In this document: positions 24,901 to 37,708 of the stretch, one piece after another
How positions within the stretch are numbered: the first letter of the stretch is position 1
Layout: each line of letters opens with the position of its first letter
Source of the DNA: Clarkia xantiana subsp. parviflora
Lineage: Eukaryota > Streptophyta > Magnoliopsida > Myrtales > Onagraceae
Assembly (NCBI GenBank): GCA_036873135.1
Contig: JAPTYO010000007.1
Location: forward strand, 912,763 to 976,762
DNA: 64,000 nucleotides
Reading direction: 5' to 3'
Notes under the pieces: model-generated
What the model saw: the letters and a program-made list of their open reading frames with translations, nothing else
Told to the model about the DNA's origin: nothing
The model's database searches: none
Made by a program: the position numbers and the translations under genes

Positions 24901-25876
24901 GTAGGGTACTTTATTATATCCTAAACATACAGGAGAAAAGGAATGATGAACTTCAACAACCATCTGGCAGTACAGTGTACAAACTAGGACAATATTGTAG
25001 GTGCTGCGTGGTCACTCACCAGAAATCCTTGTTGGTCAGGGAAGGCAGCAAGGCACCTGGTTTGATACTTCAAGGGGGAAGTGATTCTCTTAAACTCTGC
25101 CTGTTGACATTTAAAGATTATATATAAATCTCTCATAGTATAACCACTTAGAACTTGATGAAGGAATAAGAGTGCACTAAAGACAGGATACTGGGCTAAC
25201 TGAACTTGAGAAGTAGAGCAAAACAGACCTGAGGATTCTGCAAGTTGAAAACTATAAGATTTCTATCTGCAGTTCCAACAACCATTAGAGGATGTCTGAC
25301 TGTTAGAGCATAGCAGCGGTCAGGAAGTTGCTGCGTGTGCACAGCATTGGGTTGCCTTGTGTCCCAGTACCTACAAATACAGCCATGTCATCTTAAATAA
25401 GAGTACAACAGATTGAACAGAAGTAACTTAAAAAGCAGAAGCCTTGTTAGCACTGAGAAAAGGTTTCAGCAATCAGCATGCAAACCCTTTGTACCAAATA
25501 ATGGTTAGTGTCAATCTACATGCTAGTTATTCGTATTTCTAAAAAATAGAACAAAGCAAAAGTTCTTGTGATATGAAACTTCAAATATGAAAAAGTACCT
25601 CAATGTCTTGTCCCAACTTCCACTGACTAAAACATTCAACTCAGGGATCCAAGCAATTTCTTTAACAGGTGCGTCATGCATGCCAATAGTCATTGGTTGC
25701 CCACCAGACAAAGGCCACATTTTGACTTGCTTATCACATCCTCCAGAAAATACTGTTGTCCCATCATCCTTCCAGGCTGAGCATAAAACCTGTGTAGAAG
25801 TAGTAATTCACCAATCAACTAACTACATCAAAGAATGAGCTAAAGGGTAGCTTGTCTCTGTGTGTGTATGTGTGTT

Positions 25877-25939
<63 letters not shown>

Positions 25940-27357
25940 GATATATCCAAGTATCACCATCTGTTCTAAAGCAGTTCAGCACACTTATAATTAGAATTAT
26001 AGTTTTGAGTTCGCATTTCCAGATTCCAAGAAGGAGACGGGAGCATAATATCTACTAAAGAGTTATCACTCAATATACAATTAACTTTCAGAACAATGAC
26101 AATTTGCAAAATATGAAGGTGCAGTTGATTAAGCCAGAAATTATCCACTGTTCTATCAAGGCCTGATCCAGTGGAAGCTGCATAGTGCATAGGGAGATGG
26201 AAAGATTAGTTAGTCACCGGTTGGTCATGAGATATAGATGCTTTTGGCATGCTACCAACGTCTGCTCCATTTCGAACAATTTCCCAACATCTGACCTGCG
26301 AGGTTCAGTAAACTGCAATGCTAAGGGATTCCAGTAGTGCAACCATCCATTTACAGTAAGAACCATCTATAGTTTAAGTTTTTGGTGTAACATGTTTGTT
26401 GTTTTATATATAACAATAATAATATAAAGAAAAACCTTGAAACACATACAGGAATGAAGTAAGGTTTAAAGATAATAAAATCAGGTAAATTCCCGATAGG
26501 GAAAGCTCATGCATCTTGAGTGTATAGTGTTTTGAGATCTGATTAGATCAATCCATTCTCGCCAAGTACTTCTTAAGGTAATTCAATCATTCCGTTAGAT
26601 AACTAGAGAAAGATCACAACCCATTCTCGCCAAAACTTCCAAGTTTGATCATCTCAAATTTGCCAAAATTGACCACAACCATTTCGCCCAAGTAATTGAT
26701 TACCCTAACTTGTCGACTATTGGTCAATAGCAGCGATCACCAATTTAATTTCCTTTCTTGAACTAACAACCCTAGCACAACTGCTTAGTATAATAATCAA
26801 GCAGGCCAGCTAGATCTAACTGACAACTAGAATGAATCCTCATTCTGTAATAAATCAGAGACTTGATCCATGCAAAACTTACTCATGAACATCAAATGAA
26901 ATATTAACAAACAGAAAATAGTACATAACATTCCAGAATAGCAAGATTCAGCAACCAATGTTAGTACAAAGCTGCAAATACGGACCTGGTTATCCCATGA
27001 AGTGGCTACCAAGAAATTAGCCTTCGGGCTGAAACATAAACTGGAAACAGAGTCACCCGGAGGTTGAATCACCTACAATCAATAGTGCGACAGTGATCAC
27101 AGCATTCTTCAAGCAAATTTCAGCTCATTCATTCAGATTTTCTAAGAACAGAACTACCCGGACTCGCTACCATAGCGAACAACCGGCAGTTATAAGGAAA
27201 TACGAAGGAACATAGTGTAAACCTAGTCAACCTATGAAAATGGATGATCGAGTTGAACAAGAATGTGCGATCAACGATGAAAAATCAAATCAGGTACCTC
27301 GTAGGACTTGTTCGGGTTGGGATTTGACAGTGTTGTGCTGGTTAGGAAATTAGACAT
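21946..27357 (-). CDS. RAE1: RAE1/GLE2-like WD40 mRNA export and nuclear-pore protein
   Basis: WD40 beta-propeller protein that binds nucleoporins and promotes mRNA export. Eleven minus-strand exons, in coding order: 27298-27357, 26986-27072, 26218-26295, 25599-25789, 25229-25370, 25020-25100, 24156-24284, 23191-23268, 22529-22600, 22330-22410 and 21946-21993. They join without frame breaks to 348 residues (Arabidopsis RAE1 is 349 as I recall). It begins MSNFLTSTTLSNPNPNKSYE and ends KGKPRLSSGRK. WD-type blade signatures include VATSWDNQVRCWE, SGGCDKQVKMWP, SGSWDKTLRYWD, VGTADRNLIVF and TSGSDGAFNFWDKD. The segment VGSIEGRVGVHHLDD is diagnostic of RAE1. The 5' UTR contains a telo-box on the plus strand (AAACCCTA, 27387-27394). 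Introns hold a GA-rich microsatellite, a 45-bp duplication and a partial MITE. Confidence 0.96.
22130..22283. mobile_element. Partial Mutator-like MITE in the last RAE1 intron
   Basis: The right end GTTCTTAACCC plus the words AGACACCAAA and CAGACAGT match the GGGTTAAG family, read inward from 22283. No left terminus or target duplication was found, so this is a truncated copy. Its left boundary is approximate. Confidence 0.55.
24771..24850. repeat. Short direct duplication in a RAE1 intron
   Basis: A unit of about 45 bp beginning AAACTAAAGAACAATAAACT and ending CTAAGTTGCACT occurs twice in tandem with one substitution. Confidence 0.7.
25855..25936. repeat. Compound GT/GA microsatellite
   Basis: A TGTG-rich stretch passes into about 24 GA repeats up to 25936, in RAE1 intron 3. 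Confidence 0.9.
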
Positions 27358-28486
27358 TCTTCCGAGATGCCTCAGCAACACATGCAAAACCCTAGAGAGT
27401 CCTCTCCTGAGAGAACAGTGGAAAGAACTGGAAGAGAGCAAAATTGCCGTTCTTCTTGAGACTGATCGGAGCAAATATATCTTCGTCTGCGTGACTGTCT
27501 GTACGTACATCTCTGTCCAGTGCCGCTGAGGTGAACGATAAAATAAGAAAATACTATACACCCGGTGTACACGGACGTTATAGAATATATATAGTACGTT
27601 TCTTTTGTCCTGGGGCGTTGGTGGGCTCCATATTCTTGTAATGTCTGCGGTGCATCTAGACCAGGTGTATAAAAGAGTCAATGCTCGTATTAAGAGCCTG
27701 TTCATGTGTGCATTGTTTAAAAAATGAGATGATCAAATTAGTATTCCTCTTCTCTTCTCTAATTAACTACAAAGTCATTTTGATCTCTAATTATATTATT
27801 AGCTTCCAAACATAATATATTTTTTTAAAAAAATGTTATACCATATTATATGCTAAATTCCTAAAGTCAGGTTTGCATTTTGGTAATTAACCCAAGCTAT
27901 GCTTAAATACCAAAATGGTAGGTTAACTTTAAGTGTATATGCAATTTGTTGGCCGAATTTTTGCTTAAATTCATTTTGCTAGCTTTGTAATTTTTTTTTT
28001 AACTCATTATGTAATATATTTTCCAAAATTACTAACATACCTTAAAGTTCTATTGTAATTCAAAAGTAATCTCAAGTTTTATATAAAAGTAATAAAAATA
28101 TTGAATAAAATTTATGAATGACACATATTATACCAAATATATATAATCCTTAAGTTCAAAAAATAAAATAAAATAATTTGTAAAAGCTTATGATTTATAG
28201 AATTTCTAAAACATTTTACTAAATTTATATTTGGTATTTTTTTTATAATTTTAGTGTGTTTTATTAATTTTTTAAAGTATATTATGTTCAAGATTAGTTT
28301 TTGGGTAATAATTAATTTGATAAGTAACATCTGAATTTTTACCTCCTCGCACGTAAAGGCGGTCAGTCGAGTCGAACCCACCAAGAAAAGCTCTCTCCGC
28401 CTCTCTGGACTCTGGAGGAAGTCGGTGCCACTTTTCAGTCGCAGAGCCGCGCGGTCTCCCATATTGAAGTAACTATCCATTCGAAT
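27358..28486. other. Divergent promoter region between RAE1 and the CD2BP2-like gene
   Basis: The two genes are transcribed away from each other. The first about 180 bp are the RAE1 leader (pyrimidine/GAGA-rich); the middle (27720-28330) is very AT-rich; the last 150 bp are GC-richer and probably the leader of the plus-strand gene. Confidence 0.6.
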
Positions 28487-31400
28487 ATGGCGTCTTCTTC
28501 AGCGAATCGTAAACGCTCTTTCTCGGAAGCTGATGACGATAGCAAACCTCCCCAGTGCGTATCTGATTACCCTTCTATATCTGTAACTGTTCTCGTAGAA
28601 GCTGCCGAATCTCTCTGTTTCGAGATCTGTTGGTGTTGATTGCAGTTTAGTAACTGATGATTGTTGCTTCTGATTCTCTATGTGTCTGCTGAATTTGGTT
28701 TTGCCCTATCTTGTACTTTTGATGGACAGGGCAAAGAGGGTTAGGTTTCCTAAGGGCAAGAAAGTCAAGTCTGGAGATGAAGGGAACAACATAAGCAGCT
28801 TCGAAGCTGAAGTTGCTGGTCCTGTTGATCTGCAGGACCCTAAATTGGCTGCAAAAGAGCGAGCTAAACGTCGGAGTGCGAATACTACTGAGCTCTTCAA
28901 TGAAGATGGCAGAGATGAAGTTACTGATTATCAGGTACTTGTTACTCCCTGGATTGTTAAACATTTTTTTAAACATTTTACTCCGCTCAGCTAGTCCGCT
29001 TCAAATTAACTAAACCCTTTTATAGTATGACAATGCATTCGTTTTGTGAGTTATGGATATCGTCGATCGGCAACATACATTTAGTTATTTTATGAATTAG
29101 AACTCTTCAGCTCTTGGAGGGTGATCTAATTCCAAAATGCTTGGCCTACCTGCCCAGGACTCAATATGACATGATAAATGAGCATGCATCAGTTTAGCTG
29201 TGGATACGATTTATACAGTCTGGTGGGGTTTGATATCATACTTGTTTTCATCTTGAAATTAGTCAATGATTTTTGCTGACACTGCTGTAACATGGTATAA
29301 AAGGGATGTACATTGTTTTCTTCGTCTTTGGGGAGCAAAGAGTGAGTGGATTGCTAGTCTGACATCTTCCAATTAGTCATTACAATGCCATTCCTCTTTT
29401 TCTTTAGCACCCTAGGGTTGCAGATCTTGCTAATACAAGTTTTTGTCACTTTTAACTTCCATTTTCTCACACATTCAACTTTTTAGGCAGTGAAGGATTA
29501 AATTGTATGAGAGAACATTTTATATTGTTTTCTTTATTTGTTTCACCTATTAGACCATAGCCATTCGAGGGCACAAATTTCCTCTCTGACCAAGCCTGGA
29601 GGACCCGTCATTCGACAGTTCACTTTATCTTTCCATATGATTTTTACACTGTTTTAGGTCATGAAATCAAATATTCATTTAGGAGCAAAGTTTCCGTTGC
29701 CTTTTCCCTTCATGTAAGTCCATGCTGTAGTTAGATGCAGATATCGGTGACTTGCTCATTTTCGGAATCTTTGTCCATCAAATATTTTGGAATACATGAT
29801 TCTCCTATCTTGAATTACAGCTTTTTTTCAGTTAGGCGATTGTTCGAATCTTCTCTTCGTGATTAAGGAATTGGATGCAATCTTTTCATGTTTTCCTTTG
29901 GCAGGAGAATGAGATCTTCGTTGAGGATGGGATACGGATCGATCCTTTCAATTTGGATCAAGAGAGAGAAGAAGGCTTTTTTGAAAAAGATGGAAATTAC
30001 GTGGAATATGTTAACAATAATGAAATTAAGGTATTTATGTTTGTTTGCCAGTTTGTTTTAGTATCTTCCTGAAGAGTCTTATGCATTTAAGTTGTTTGTA
30101 AGTTTTTTGTTGGCCTAAAGTTGTAAATAAGTAAAACATGTTGTTTGGGTATCAAGTGATTACTTAAGTATGAAGATTGATTCCTGCAGGACGCTTGGCT
30201 GGATAGTATTGGAGCCCATACAGAATTGGCTCCGAAAGCTAAGGCTCCAACTATTAATGAAGGTGTTATCCAAGAACTATCAGCTGAAGATATTGGGAAA
30301 ATTAAGAGGCGGATTGCTGACTCCCTTGAGCCAGGAGAAACTGTGAGTCTTCTAACCTCTATACGCATGTTTTAATTCTTCAGGTTTGGACGTGTAATGT
30401 AAGGAGAAAACTATCACCAACATGTGATTCCAGGGAAGTGCATGGGGATTTAGAAGGCTCAAATTTTTTATACTAAAATAATTTTATGTTATATATATAT
30501 TTCCTGGTGAAGATCAGATTTTATGATCTGATCGATTGATACGAGGAAAATGATCTACCTGGTTGTGCAGTGTTTATTTTCAACTATTCCTTCATATTTA
30601 TTCTTAATGACATTTGTTATCTTCTTTGAGATTCTCCCATTTACTAGCTAGTTGTTTGATCTTTTAGTTGTATGTATTCTCTTGAGGTGGTTTGCTTTTA
30701 GTGGTTGTTGCTAGGTGCAACACGGTGTATCTAATATCCAGGTTTCAGAAATATATTAAGAATGGGCTCTCAACCAAATTTGTACTGGCATTATTCTTCT
30801 AAACTTCTTGTTGATGGCTCAAAATTTCCGATGAGATAAAAGGACCAGATTTGTAACAAGAATATTTTATTAAAGGGTAGACATGAAAGCAAAGAGAGAT
30901 GAATGAGGCCTTGGTATTCGCCAAGGAGCAGTTCTAGATAGTATTTGTACAGTTTCATTTATTAATTTATTTTCCCTGTCCTAGGTTTTACAAGCTTTGA
31001 AGAGGTTGAAAGGAACTCCAAAAAACAGGAAGGAGAGAATGCCAGCTGAAACAAAGCGTCTCTTTGACCAGTTAACAGAAGATGCCATGAATCTTTTAGG
31101 GCATGGAGAATATGGTAGATTTCCTCATTGGATTGAAGATTTTTTTTTTCTTCGTAAAATAGGTCATTAAGTGTTGTATTAGCTTATTGAGCCCTTGTTT
31201 TATTTGCAGATGTTTATCAAGAGCAGCAAGAAGTTTTTGAGCGTGAAGCAGGTAGTTGTTATATTGTGATCCTTAAAAAGTACACACATTGTAGCGATAA
31301 TACATCCTTTATCCATCTTTTTGGAATATAAATAGATTATATATGTTATTTCCCAAGGCATATGCATCTCAGATTTTAGCTTTGCTTAACTTTTTTCCAT

Positions 31401-32592
31401 TTTATTTGTGTTAATGTTCTCTTGGAGGCATAGTTCAAATAAAACCCAACTTTCGTTGTCTGGTATGTCCACAAAGAGATTCCATTATCAACATGGATAG
31501 AGGTAGTATGAAAAAAAAAGTCATACAATCAACTAAGAATGCGTTCTCTTTTGCTTCAAATGGTTATGCATGTTTACTTTCATTCTATTTTGTTATCGAA
31601 CCCATGGCCGGGATGACTTTATATTGCGCTGACAATCTCTATTTTTTCAGAAGGATATGAACGACTGATGAGGGCGAGGGATGGGGACTACGACATGTTT
31701 GGTGATGGAGATGATGATAATACTGCGGGCGATGTATCTGCTTCTGTTCCCACTGACTCTGCAAGTTAGTTTTCTTATTCTTAGTGAGAGAGTCCTTATT
31801 ACTACATGGAAGTGGAACATTTGTTTGATTTCTTATTGCCTAAGATTTCTATTTAAGAGGGTCTTTGTGATTATGTATGCAGATGGAGATTCCCAGAGTG
31901 ATTATGTGTTTGACGAAGCTACCGGGTATGCGTATCTTCCACCCACGTGCTTCACTTAATTTTTTATTCAGACATGTCCTCCATTTAGCTGTTGCTTAAT
32001 TATGCCCATATTCGATTTACTATGTCGGATTTTCATGTTTAAGAGTGTCAATTTTTGCTTGCTTCCAAGAACTAGTTCCCAAGGGTCGTCATTCTGATTA
32101 GTATGACCGTCCAAAATCATATCTCCTACGCATCGTCATATTTGAAACCGTATCCTCATTTTTTGTTGATAGACACCATGACATTTCTTTAGAACTTGGA
32201 TTATTTGACCCTTCTTGATGTTCTTGCATGCTTAAGCGCAAAGATGCTTACACTCCACTCCATGTTTTTCAGGTACTACTACAGTAGCAGTTTGGGGTAT
32301 TACTACGATCCATCTACTGGGCTGTATTGTTCAGCAGCTTCTGGACAATGGTAAAATTTGAATTATATGTATACATTTTGTGAGGATTTTGTTTCTACGA
32401 ATGTTTGAGTCAGCTTTTTACACATTGCTCTGCTTTTCGTGTCAATCTAAATAGTTATTGTTGTTAATAATGAACACCAATTATTTTTGCAGACATGTTG
32501 TATAATAATCTACAACTTGCAGGTACTCATATAACGAAGCAACGGGTGCATATGAGGAGATTCCAGCAAATGAGTCCAATGATAACAACTAG
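28487..32592 (+). CDS. CD2BP2/LIN1-like U5 snRNP-associated protein with OCRE-type C-terminus
   Basis: Homologue of human CD2BP2 and yeast LIN1, factors of U5 snRNP/tri-snRNP assembly in the nucleus. Ten exons: 28487-28554, 28730-28934, 29905-30030, 30190-30342, 30985-31114, 31210-31251, 31651-31764, 31883-31925, 32273-32350 and 32523-32592. They join in frame to 342 residues. The N-terminus is basic and nuclear-like (NRKRSFSE, KRVRFPKGKK). It is followed by the conserved acidic LIN1 core (EDGIRIDPFNLDQEREEGFF, then DAWLDS) and a helical part (ETVLQALKRLKG). The C-terminus has OCRE-like aromatic repeats: YVFDEATGYYY, SLGYYYDPSTGLYC and WYSYNEATGAYEE. The GYF domain that ends the human and yeast proteins is not visible; the OCRE motif replaces it. 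Intron 2 is the longest (about 970 bp). Confidence 0.9.
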
Positions 32593-34186
32593 TATATGTG
32601 AGTGATGATGGGTTCTCGATCGTTTCTTTGGTAGCCGTGGCAGTTATGTGATGACCCCTTTTTAAGGTACCAAAATTGGAATGCATTTGCCTATATTGAT
32701 GGGGTTGGTGTTTGGTGGATACTGGAATTGGCATTATAGTCATTGTATGACTAATGATGTAGCTTTGGTCCTTTGTACCTTCACTTATGTTATGTTTATA
32801 TTAGTATATTAACATCAATATATACTACATAAGGATTGATGCCATTTCATGATGATGTATCTTGGAGAAAGCTACATTTTTACTCAACTGAAGTAACTTT
32901 TGATCAGTGATTAATTTGATCTTTGTAACCTGTAAGATATTTTGGCATCTTAAAGTAGATGATTTTGAACTTATCAAAGGTGGTGGATATGGATATTGTG
33001 GTGTCTGTGGTGATTATTTTGGGTGTGTACTGTATCATGCTTTGATCTTCAGTCATTGTTTTCATCAGCCCAACGTCAAAATCAGACATTTTTTTTTTTG
33101 GCCAACAAAAATAGTTACTACTAACTACACCACAATGACTTTTGTTTCAAAATCAGACATTCGGACAGTCTTTTTGATGTAGGTGGATTTGAATAGTCTC
33201 GAAGATTTTTGGCCGTGAACAATGTTTTTCGGGCGAACGTTCGAATTTTGACGCGTGAATAGTGTTTTTCGGGTGGAAACAAAGCGTTTCGGCCCAAATT
33301 CACTGCTACGCCGAGAACTGCGATGTTTTTTGGCCAAATTCCATCATCTGAAGGGTCAAAATTGCGTTTTTATGTTATTTCGGGTCTTTTTTTACAGTTT
33401 TCAATTTATTCGGGTTTTGTTCGTTATTTTCGATTATTTTATAGATTAGAGTTTTCTATTTAAGACATCGTTAACCGAATTTTACATTGAGTTATTAATA
33501 AATCAGAAAATCAAGGTTTTTCCTAACCCTGCGTTTGATTTCATTTTGTGCTGTGCGTTTGATTTCATTTTGTGCTGTGTATCTCTATCCTACCGTTAGT
33601 TGCATTACTTTTCTTCCAAAAGCAGTGCTTGATATATTATATTTTATATATATTCTTTATGGGTCTTAAATTTAATTATCCCTAAAGGTTTCCTTATGAG
33701 AGTAGACATGATAGTACACAACAATTTGTAAAGAATAATAATGGTTGATTATGAATATTTTTTTACTTTTAAAATTTTAATGGAGTTTAAAGCTGAAACT
33801 TCTAATTTAGTAATAATAAAACATTGAAAAAGTAGTGAATATTTTTTAGTTTGAAAGAGACCAAAATAAATACCCTATGTTAGAAAGCCGCTTGGGTTAT
33901 TTTTGTGTTTGGAAGGGAGCGAGTTGGACTATACATTTTTTTTCTTAACCAAAAAAAAAAAAAAGACTATATACATTTTTTCAAATCACGCAAAAAAGCC
34001 GAATTGGACTTCCCCTCTGAGAAGGTAGCAGTCTAGCAGAAGTCAACGAGCAAGCAGCAGCCATGGAAGTTTGCTGGACCTGTTCGTTGCTTTGACCGCA
34101 GCAGCTGCTTCCATGGAATATAATATACCCCTATCAATCAATCTTTCTTCTTCTTCTTCTTTCTAAGTAAAGACGGAGGCCAGATA
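32593..34186. other. Intergenic region
   Basis: Contains the 3' flank of the CD2BP2-like gene. A GC-richer stretch at 33200-33340 has repeated GTTTTTCGGG words, origin unknown. A perfect 25-bp tandem duplication starts near 33530 (TGCGTTTGATTTCATTTTGT twice). The promoter of the next gene includes a TTCTTCTTCTTC run just before its ATG. No gene found. Confidence 0.55.
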
Positions 34187-36139
34187 ATGAAATCTCTCTT
34201 ATTCTTCCTCTCTCTGCTCATCTCTCTCTCTCCTTCCCCCCTAACCTTGGCCGCCGGCAACACATCGGCGTCATCATCAGTTGCATGTCCCATGGACCTC
34301 AGCTACGTCCTCTCCATCCAATGGAACACCTCCTTGTGTCAGAGCCACGCAACGGCCTCGTCCAACGGCTCCTGTTGCCAGACCCTCCTGTCCCTCTACG
34401 GCGTCGCCTTCGCCCAACGACTCAAGGAAACCTCTCTCTTCCAGCTCCCCGACCTCAGCACCTCCACCTCCTGTCTCCAAGATTTCCAGGCGAAGCTCGA
34501 TTCTCTCAACCTGCCCTCCGATACTGCCTCATCGTGCTTCACTCCGTCGCAGTTCGTAATCTCCGATGCCAGCTGTGCAGGGATTGGTTCCATCTCCGAT
34601 TGGGTCGGCCTCCTCGGGAATTCCACCGAGCTCGACTCCTCCTGCCGCCCTGACCTCACGGATCTGACCAGCTGCGATGCGTGCGTGGCTGCTGGATTCA
34701 CTGTGCAGGCACGGCTCAGCGCTATACATGGTAACTCCTCTACTTCGCAGCCTAATGAATGTTTCTACTACACTATACTGTATGCTGCGGGGATCGTTAA
34801 TTCCTTGGGGCCGGAGAGTCTCGGCGCCCTCAACTGTATCTTCAGTATTCCGATCAAAGCTTTGTCGGGTCCAAACAGTAATCACCGTTCAAATCTTGTA
34901 TTTGGATTGATTGGAGCCATAGTTGCCTTATTGGTTATGTGCTGCCTTCTTGGTTTGTACTATTGGTACAAAAGGATTTGGATGAAGAAGAGAAGGAGGA
35001 GAATTCAGGAACTGAACAGAGCTTCTGGTTTCAACATAGACGGAAACAACTCGACGCCTAGAATCAGGTTTCGACCTAACACTGGGTCGATCTGGTTCAA
35101 AATCCGCGAACTTGAGAAGGCAACGGATAACTTTTCTCAGAAGAATTTCATCGGTAGGGGTGGATTCGGGATGGTTTACAAGGGAATTCTGTCCGATGGG
35201 ACCGAGGTTGCAGTGAAGAAGATCGTTGAATCTGATTTCGAAGGGGAGGAGTTCCGGAACGAGGTGGAGATCATCAGTAACTTGAAGCACCGGAACCTCG
35301 TGCCACTTAGAGGCTGCTGTCTGCTTGATGAAGATGAAGAATACGGCGAGAGAAACGGCGAAAAATACCTTGTTTACGATTACATGGTGAATGGGAATCT
35401 CGAAGATCATCTGTTTCTTCCAGAAACTGCAATTAGAAAAAACTTGACTTGGCCACAAAGAAAGAGTGTCATTCTGGACGTTGCAAATGGACTAGCTTAC
35501 TTGCACTATGGAGTCAAACCCTCAATATATCATAGAGACATAAAGGCGACCAATATTCTTCTCGATGCAGATATGAGGGCAAGAGTGGCGGATTTTGGCC
35601 TCGCAAAGCAAAGTAGAGAAGGGCAATCACACTTAACAACCCGGGTTGCAGGCACCCACGGCTACCTCGCCCCAGAATACGCGTTATACGGACAACTAAC
35701 AGAAAAGAGCGATGTGTACAGTTTCGGTGTGGTTGTGTTGGAGATAATGTGTGGGAGAAAAGCACTTAATTTGTCGGCCTCGGGGTCGCCACAAGCATTG
35801 TTGATCACGGATTGGGCGTGGTCTTTGGTTAAGGCGGGGAAGATTGACGAGGCATTGGACCCGTTGTTGTTGAAAGACGGGGAGGGTGCAAACTCGAACC
35901 CGAAGAGCATCATGGAAAGGTTTTTACTTGTTGGGATATTGTGTGCTCATGTGATGGTGGCTCTGAGGCCAACCATTATGGATGCACTAAAAATGTTGGA
36001 AGGGGATATTGAAGTGCCTGCTATTCCAGACAGGCCGACCCCTCTTGGGCACCCGTCGTTTTCTGGGGACGGCACCACTTTCAGCGTATCGCCTGCATTG
36101 AGTGGTTTCCAGTTGATCGCTGGTGACATGCTCAGGTGA
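34187..36139 (+). CDS. SPARK-domain receptor-like protein kinase (At1g11050 type)
   Basis: Single-exon gene for a 650-residue plasma-membrane receptor kinase. A signal peptide covers about residues 1-22. The Cys-rich ectodomain (about 30-225; motifs [41 protein letters not shown]) is the SPARK domain. A membrane segment lies at about 236-261, followed by a basic stop-transfer [10 protein letters not shown]. The kinase spans about 318-620 with [32 protein letters not shown] and [17 protein letters not shown] and DFG are intact, so it should be an active RD kinase. Family resemblance is closest to the Arabidopsis At1g11050 type as I remember it. Arbuscular-mycorrhiza receptor ARK1 also has a SPARK domain, but this intronless type is distinct. 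An inverted-repeat transposon starts 56 bp after the stop. Confidence 0.93.
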   Translation: MKSLLFFLSLLISLSPSPLTLAAGNTSASSSVACPMDLSYVLSIQWNTSLCQSHATASSNGSCCQTLLSLYGVAFAQRLKETSLFQLPDLSTSTSCLQDFQAKLDSLNLPSDTASSCFTPSQFVISDASCAGIGSISDWVGLLGNSTELDSSCRPDLTDLTSCDACVAAGFTVQARLSAIHGNSSTSQPNECFYYTILYAAGIVNSLGPESLGALNCIFSIPIKALSGPNSNHRSNLVFGLIGAIVALLVMCCLLGLYYWYKRIWMKKRRRRIQELNRASGFNIDGNNSTPRIRFRPNTGSIWFKIRELEKATDNFSQKNFIGRGGFGMVYKGILSDGTEVAVKKIVESDFEGEEFRNEVEIISNLKHRNLVPLRGCCLLDEDEEYGERNGEKYLVYDYMVNGNLEDHLFLPETAIRKNLTWPQRKSVILDVANGLAYLHYGVKPSIYHRDIKATNILLDADMRARVADFGLAKQSREGQSHLTTRVAGTHGYLAPEYALYGQLTEKSDVYSFGVVVLEIMCGRKALNLSASGSPQALLITDWAWSLVKAGKIDEALDPLLLKDGEGANSNPKSIMERFLLVGILCAHVMVALRPTIMDALKMLEGDIEVPAIPDRPTPLGHPSFSGDGTTFSVSPALSGFQLIAGDMLR

Positions 36140-36194
36140 GGTTAATGATAATAATAGAGATTATTGTAGCATTGCCTTTGATAGATTAAATTAA

Positions 36195-36802
36195 GGGTTA
36201 AAGGTACTTTTCATACCACATGTTTGATCGAATGTGGCTTTTAGTACCAGATGTTTAGTTTTGTATACTTTTGGTACCAAACGTTTGAAAAAATGTGGCT
36301 TTTGGTACATCTGTTGGTTGGCCGTTAGTTTTGACCGTTAAATGACATGTGCAAGTCACGTGATCGACTCCAAACTTTTAATTTTGTTCAATTTAGTCCC
36401 TCAAATATATTCATAACTTTTATTTTGTTTAGTTTAGTCCTAAAACTTCAAAATCGAACCCAATTGGGACCTATCTCCAATTGGGTAAATTTGACCCAAA
36501 TGGGGCTATGTCAATTGAATTCGATTGGTTTAATTGGGTCCGATTTTGAAGTGTTATGACTAAGTTAAACAAAATAAAAGTTAGGAATATATTTGAGGGA
36601 CTAAACTGAACAAAATTAAAAGTTTAGAGTCGATCACGTGACTTGCACATGTCATTTAACGGCCAAAACTAACGGCCAACCAACGGATGTACCAAAAGCC
36701 ACATTTTTTCAAACGTTTGGTACCAAAAGTATACAAAACTAAACATCCGGTACTAAAAGCCACATTCGGTCAAACATGTGGTATGAAAAGTACCTTTAAC
36801 CC
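36195..36802. mobile_element. Mutator-like MITE (GGGTTAAAGG ends) with perfect 9-bp target duplication
   Basis: 608-bp element with near-perfect long terminal inverted repeats (GGGTTAAAGGTACTTTTCAT at the left, its inverse at the right). A 9-bp direct repeat TTAAATTAA lies at 36186-36194 and 36803-36811. The interior folds on itself almost completely. It lies in the 3' flank of the SPARK kinase gene, possibly within its 3' UTR. It is a related but different subfamily from 12108; both share ACTTGCACATGTCA in the interior. Confidence 0.92.
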
Positions 36803-36811
36803 TTAAATTAA

Positions 36812-37462
36812 ACTAGTTGGTTGTAAATAGATAGTTAATATCTGTTCTTGCCTTGGATCCCGTGTATACACTCATACGTTTCTGAGTGTTGCTGGATGCA
36901 CCACACATGTAAGCGAATGCACCCATACGTTTTCCTATGTTGGTGAATGCACCTGAACCTCTAACACTGTTAGTTAAATACATATGCTCTATATATGCAT
37001 CTGAATGCACCAACGACAACCAACCACCGCGACGACGACCAATCACCACGATGGACGAGTAGCAGATGACCAACCACGAAGATACACGACAACGCAGTAA
37101 AGAAGGGTAGCGATACAAAGAAGCGTGTCTGCAGAAGTTTAAATTTAGGGTAATTAATTTCTATCCCGTAGAAAATGAGGAAAATGAAGCGAGTTTCATT
37201 TTCCTAATTTTCCATATACTAGTGAAGTGGGCTGTTTTGCATATTGTAGGCTTCAGTGTCCACCCGTGTGCTCTTATTATGGTCCCCTGAATGAGTGCTA
37301 TTATTAAGAAAATGTATAGCCTGCTATTTTAGGATAGAAACTGTGAGATGATATAGATTGGAATACAGTTCTCATTTTTAAAGAATAGCCTACATTTACT
37401 TAACAGAACTCAAGTAGGGGAACCAAAGGTGGGTGGGGAGTGAACATACAGGGCATCTTCCT
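36812..37462. other. Intergenic region
   Basis: No supported gene. Repeated words around CATACGTTT and GAATGCACC occur at 36870-37010. Confidence 0.5.
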
Positions 37463-37530
37463 GGGTTAAGAACCTATAAACTGTCAGAAATTTGCTTCAT
37501 GTGAGATTTTATTGTCTAAAGTTTAATGAC
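37463..37530. mobile_element. Left-end fragment of the GGGTTAAG MITE abutting the PG1 duplication unit
   Basis: GGGTTAAGAACCTATAAACT at the left edge matches the end of the element at 3593. The match stops at about 37530, exactly where sequence shared by the polygalacturonase copies (TCATTTAAAAAATGAGAG) begins. Confidence 0.6.
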
Positions 37531-37700
37531 TTAGTCATTTAAAAAATGAGAGAAAATGAAAAAGGGAAACGTGGATGTTATTCCAAAAATACCGATCCAT
37601 ACAAAAACTACATTATTTAAGCTGCTTTGTTTTCTATGGACAAGCCAAAACTAACTAATAATAGAATTGAATATCATCCATAAGCTTTAAGCATCAATAC

Positions 37701-37708
37701 TATATAAG
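37701..37708 (+). promoter_or_regulatory. TATA box of PG1
   Basis: TATATAAG, about 105 bp before the ATG and conserved in all four copies (42553-42560, 46126-46133 and 46416-46423 for PG2, PG3 and PG4). Confidence 0.7.

Noticed and set aside
33121..33337. Two Arg/Lys/Ser-rich minus-strand frames
   Set aside because: Short, overlapping each other in different frames and caused by repeated TTTTCGGG words.
36347..36559. 70-codon frame inside the foldback element at 36195
   Set aside because: Lies within a non-autonomous MITE with no transposase similarity.
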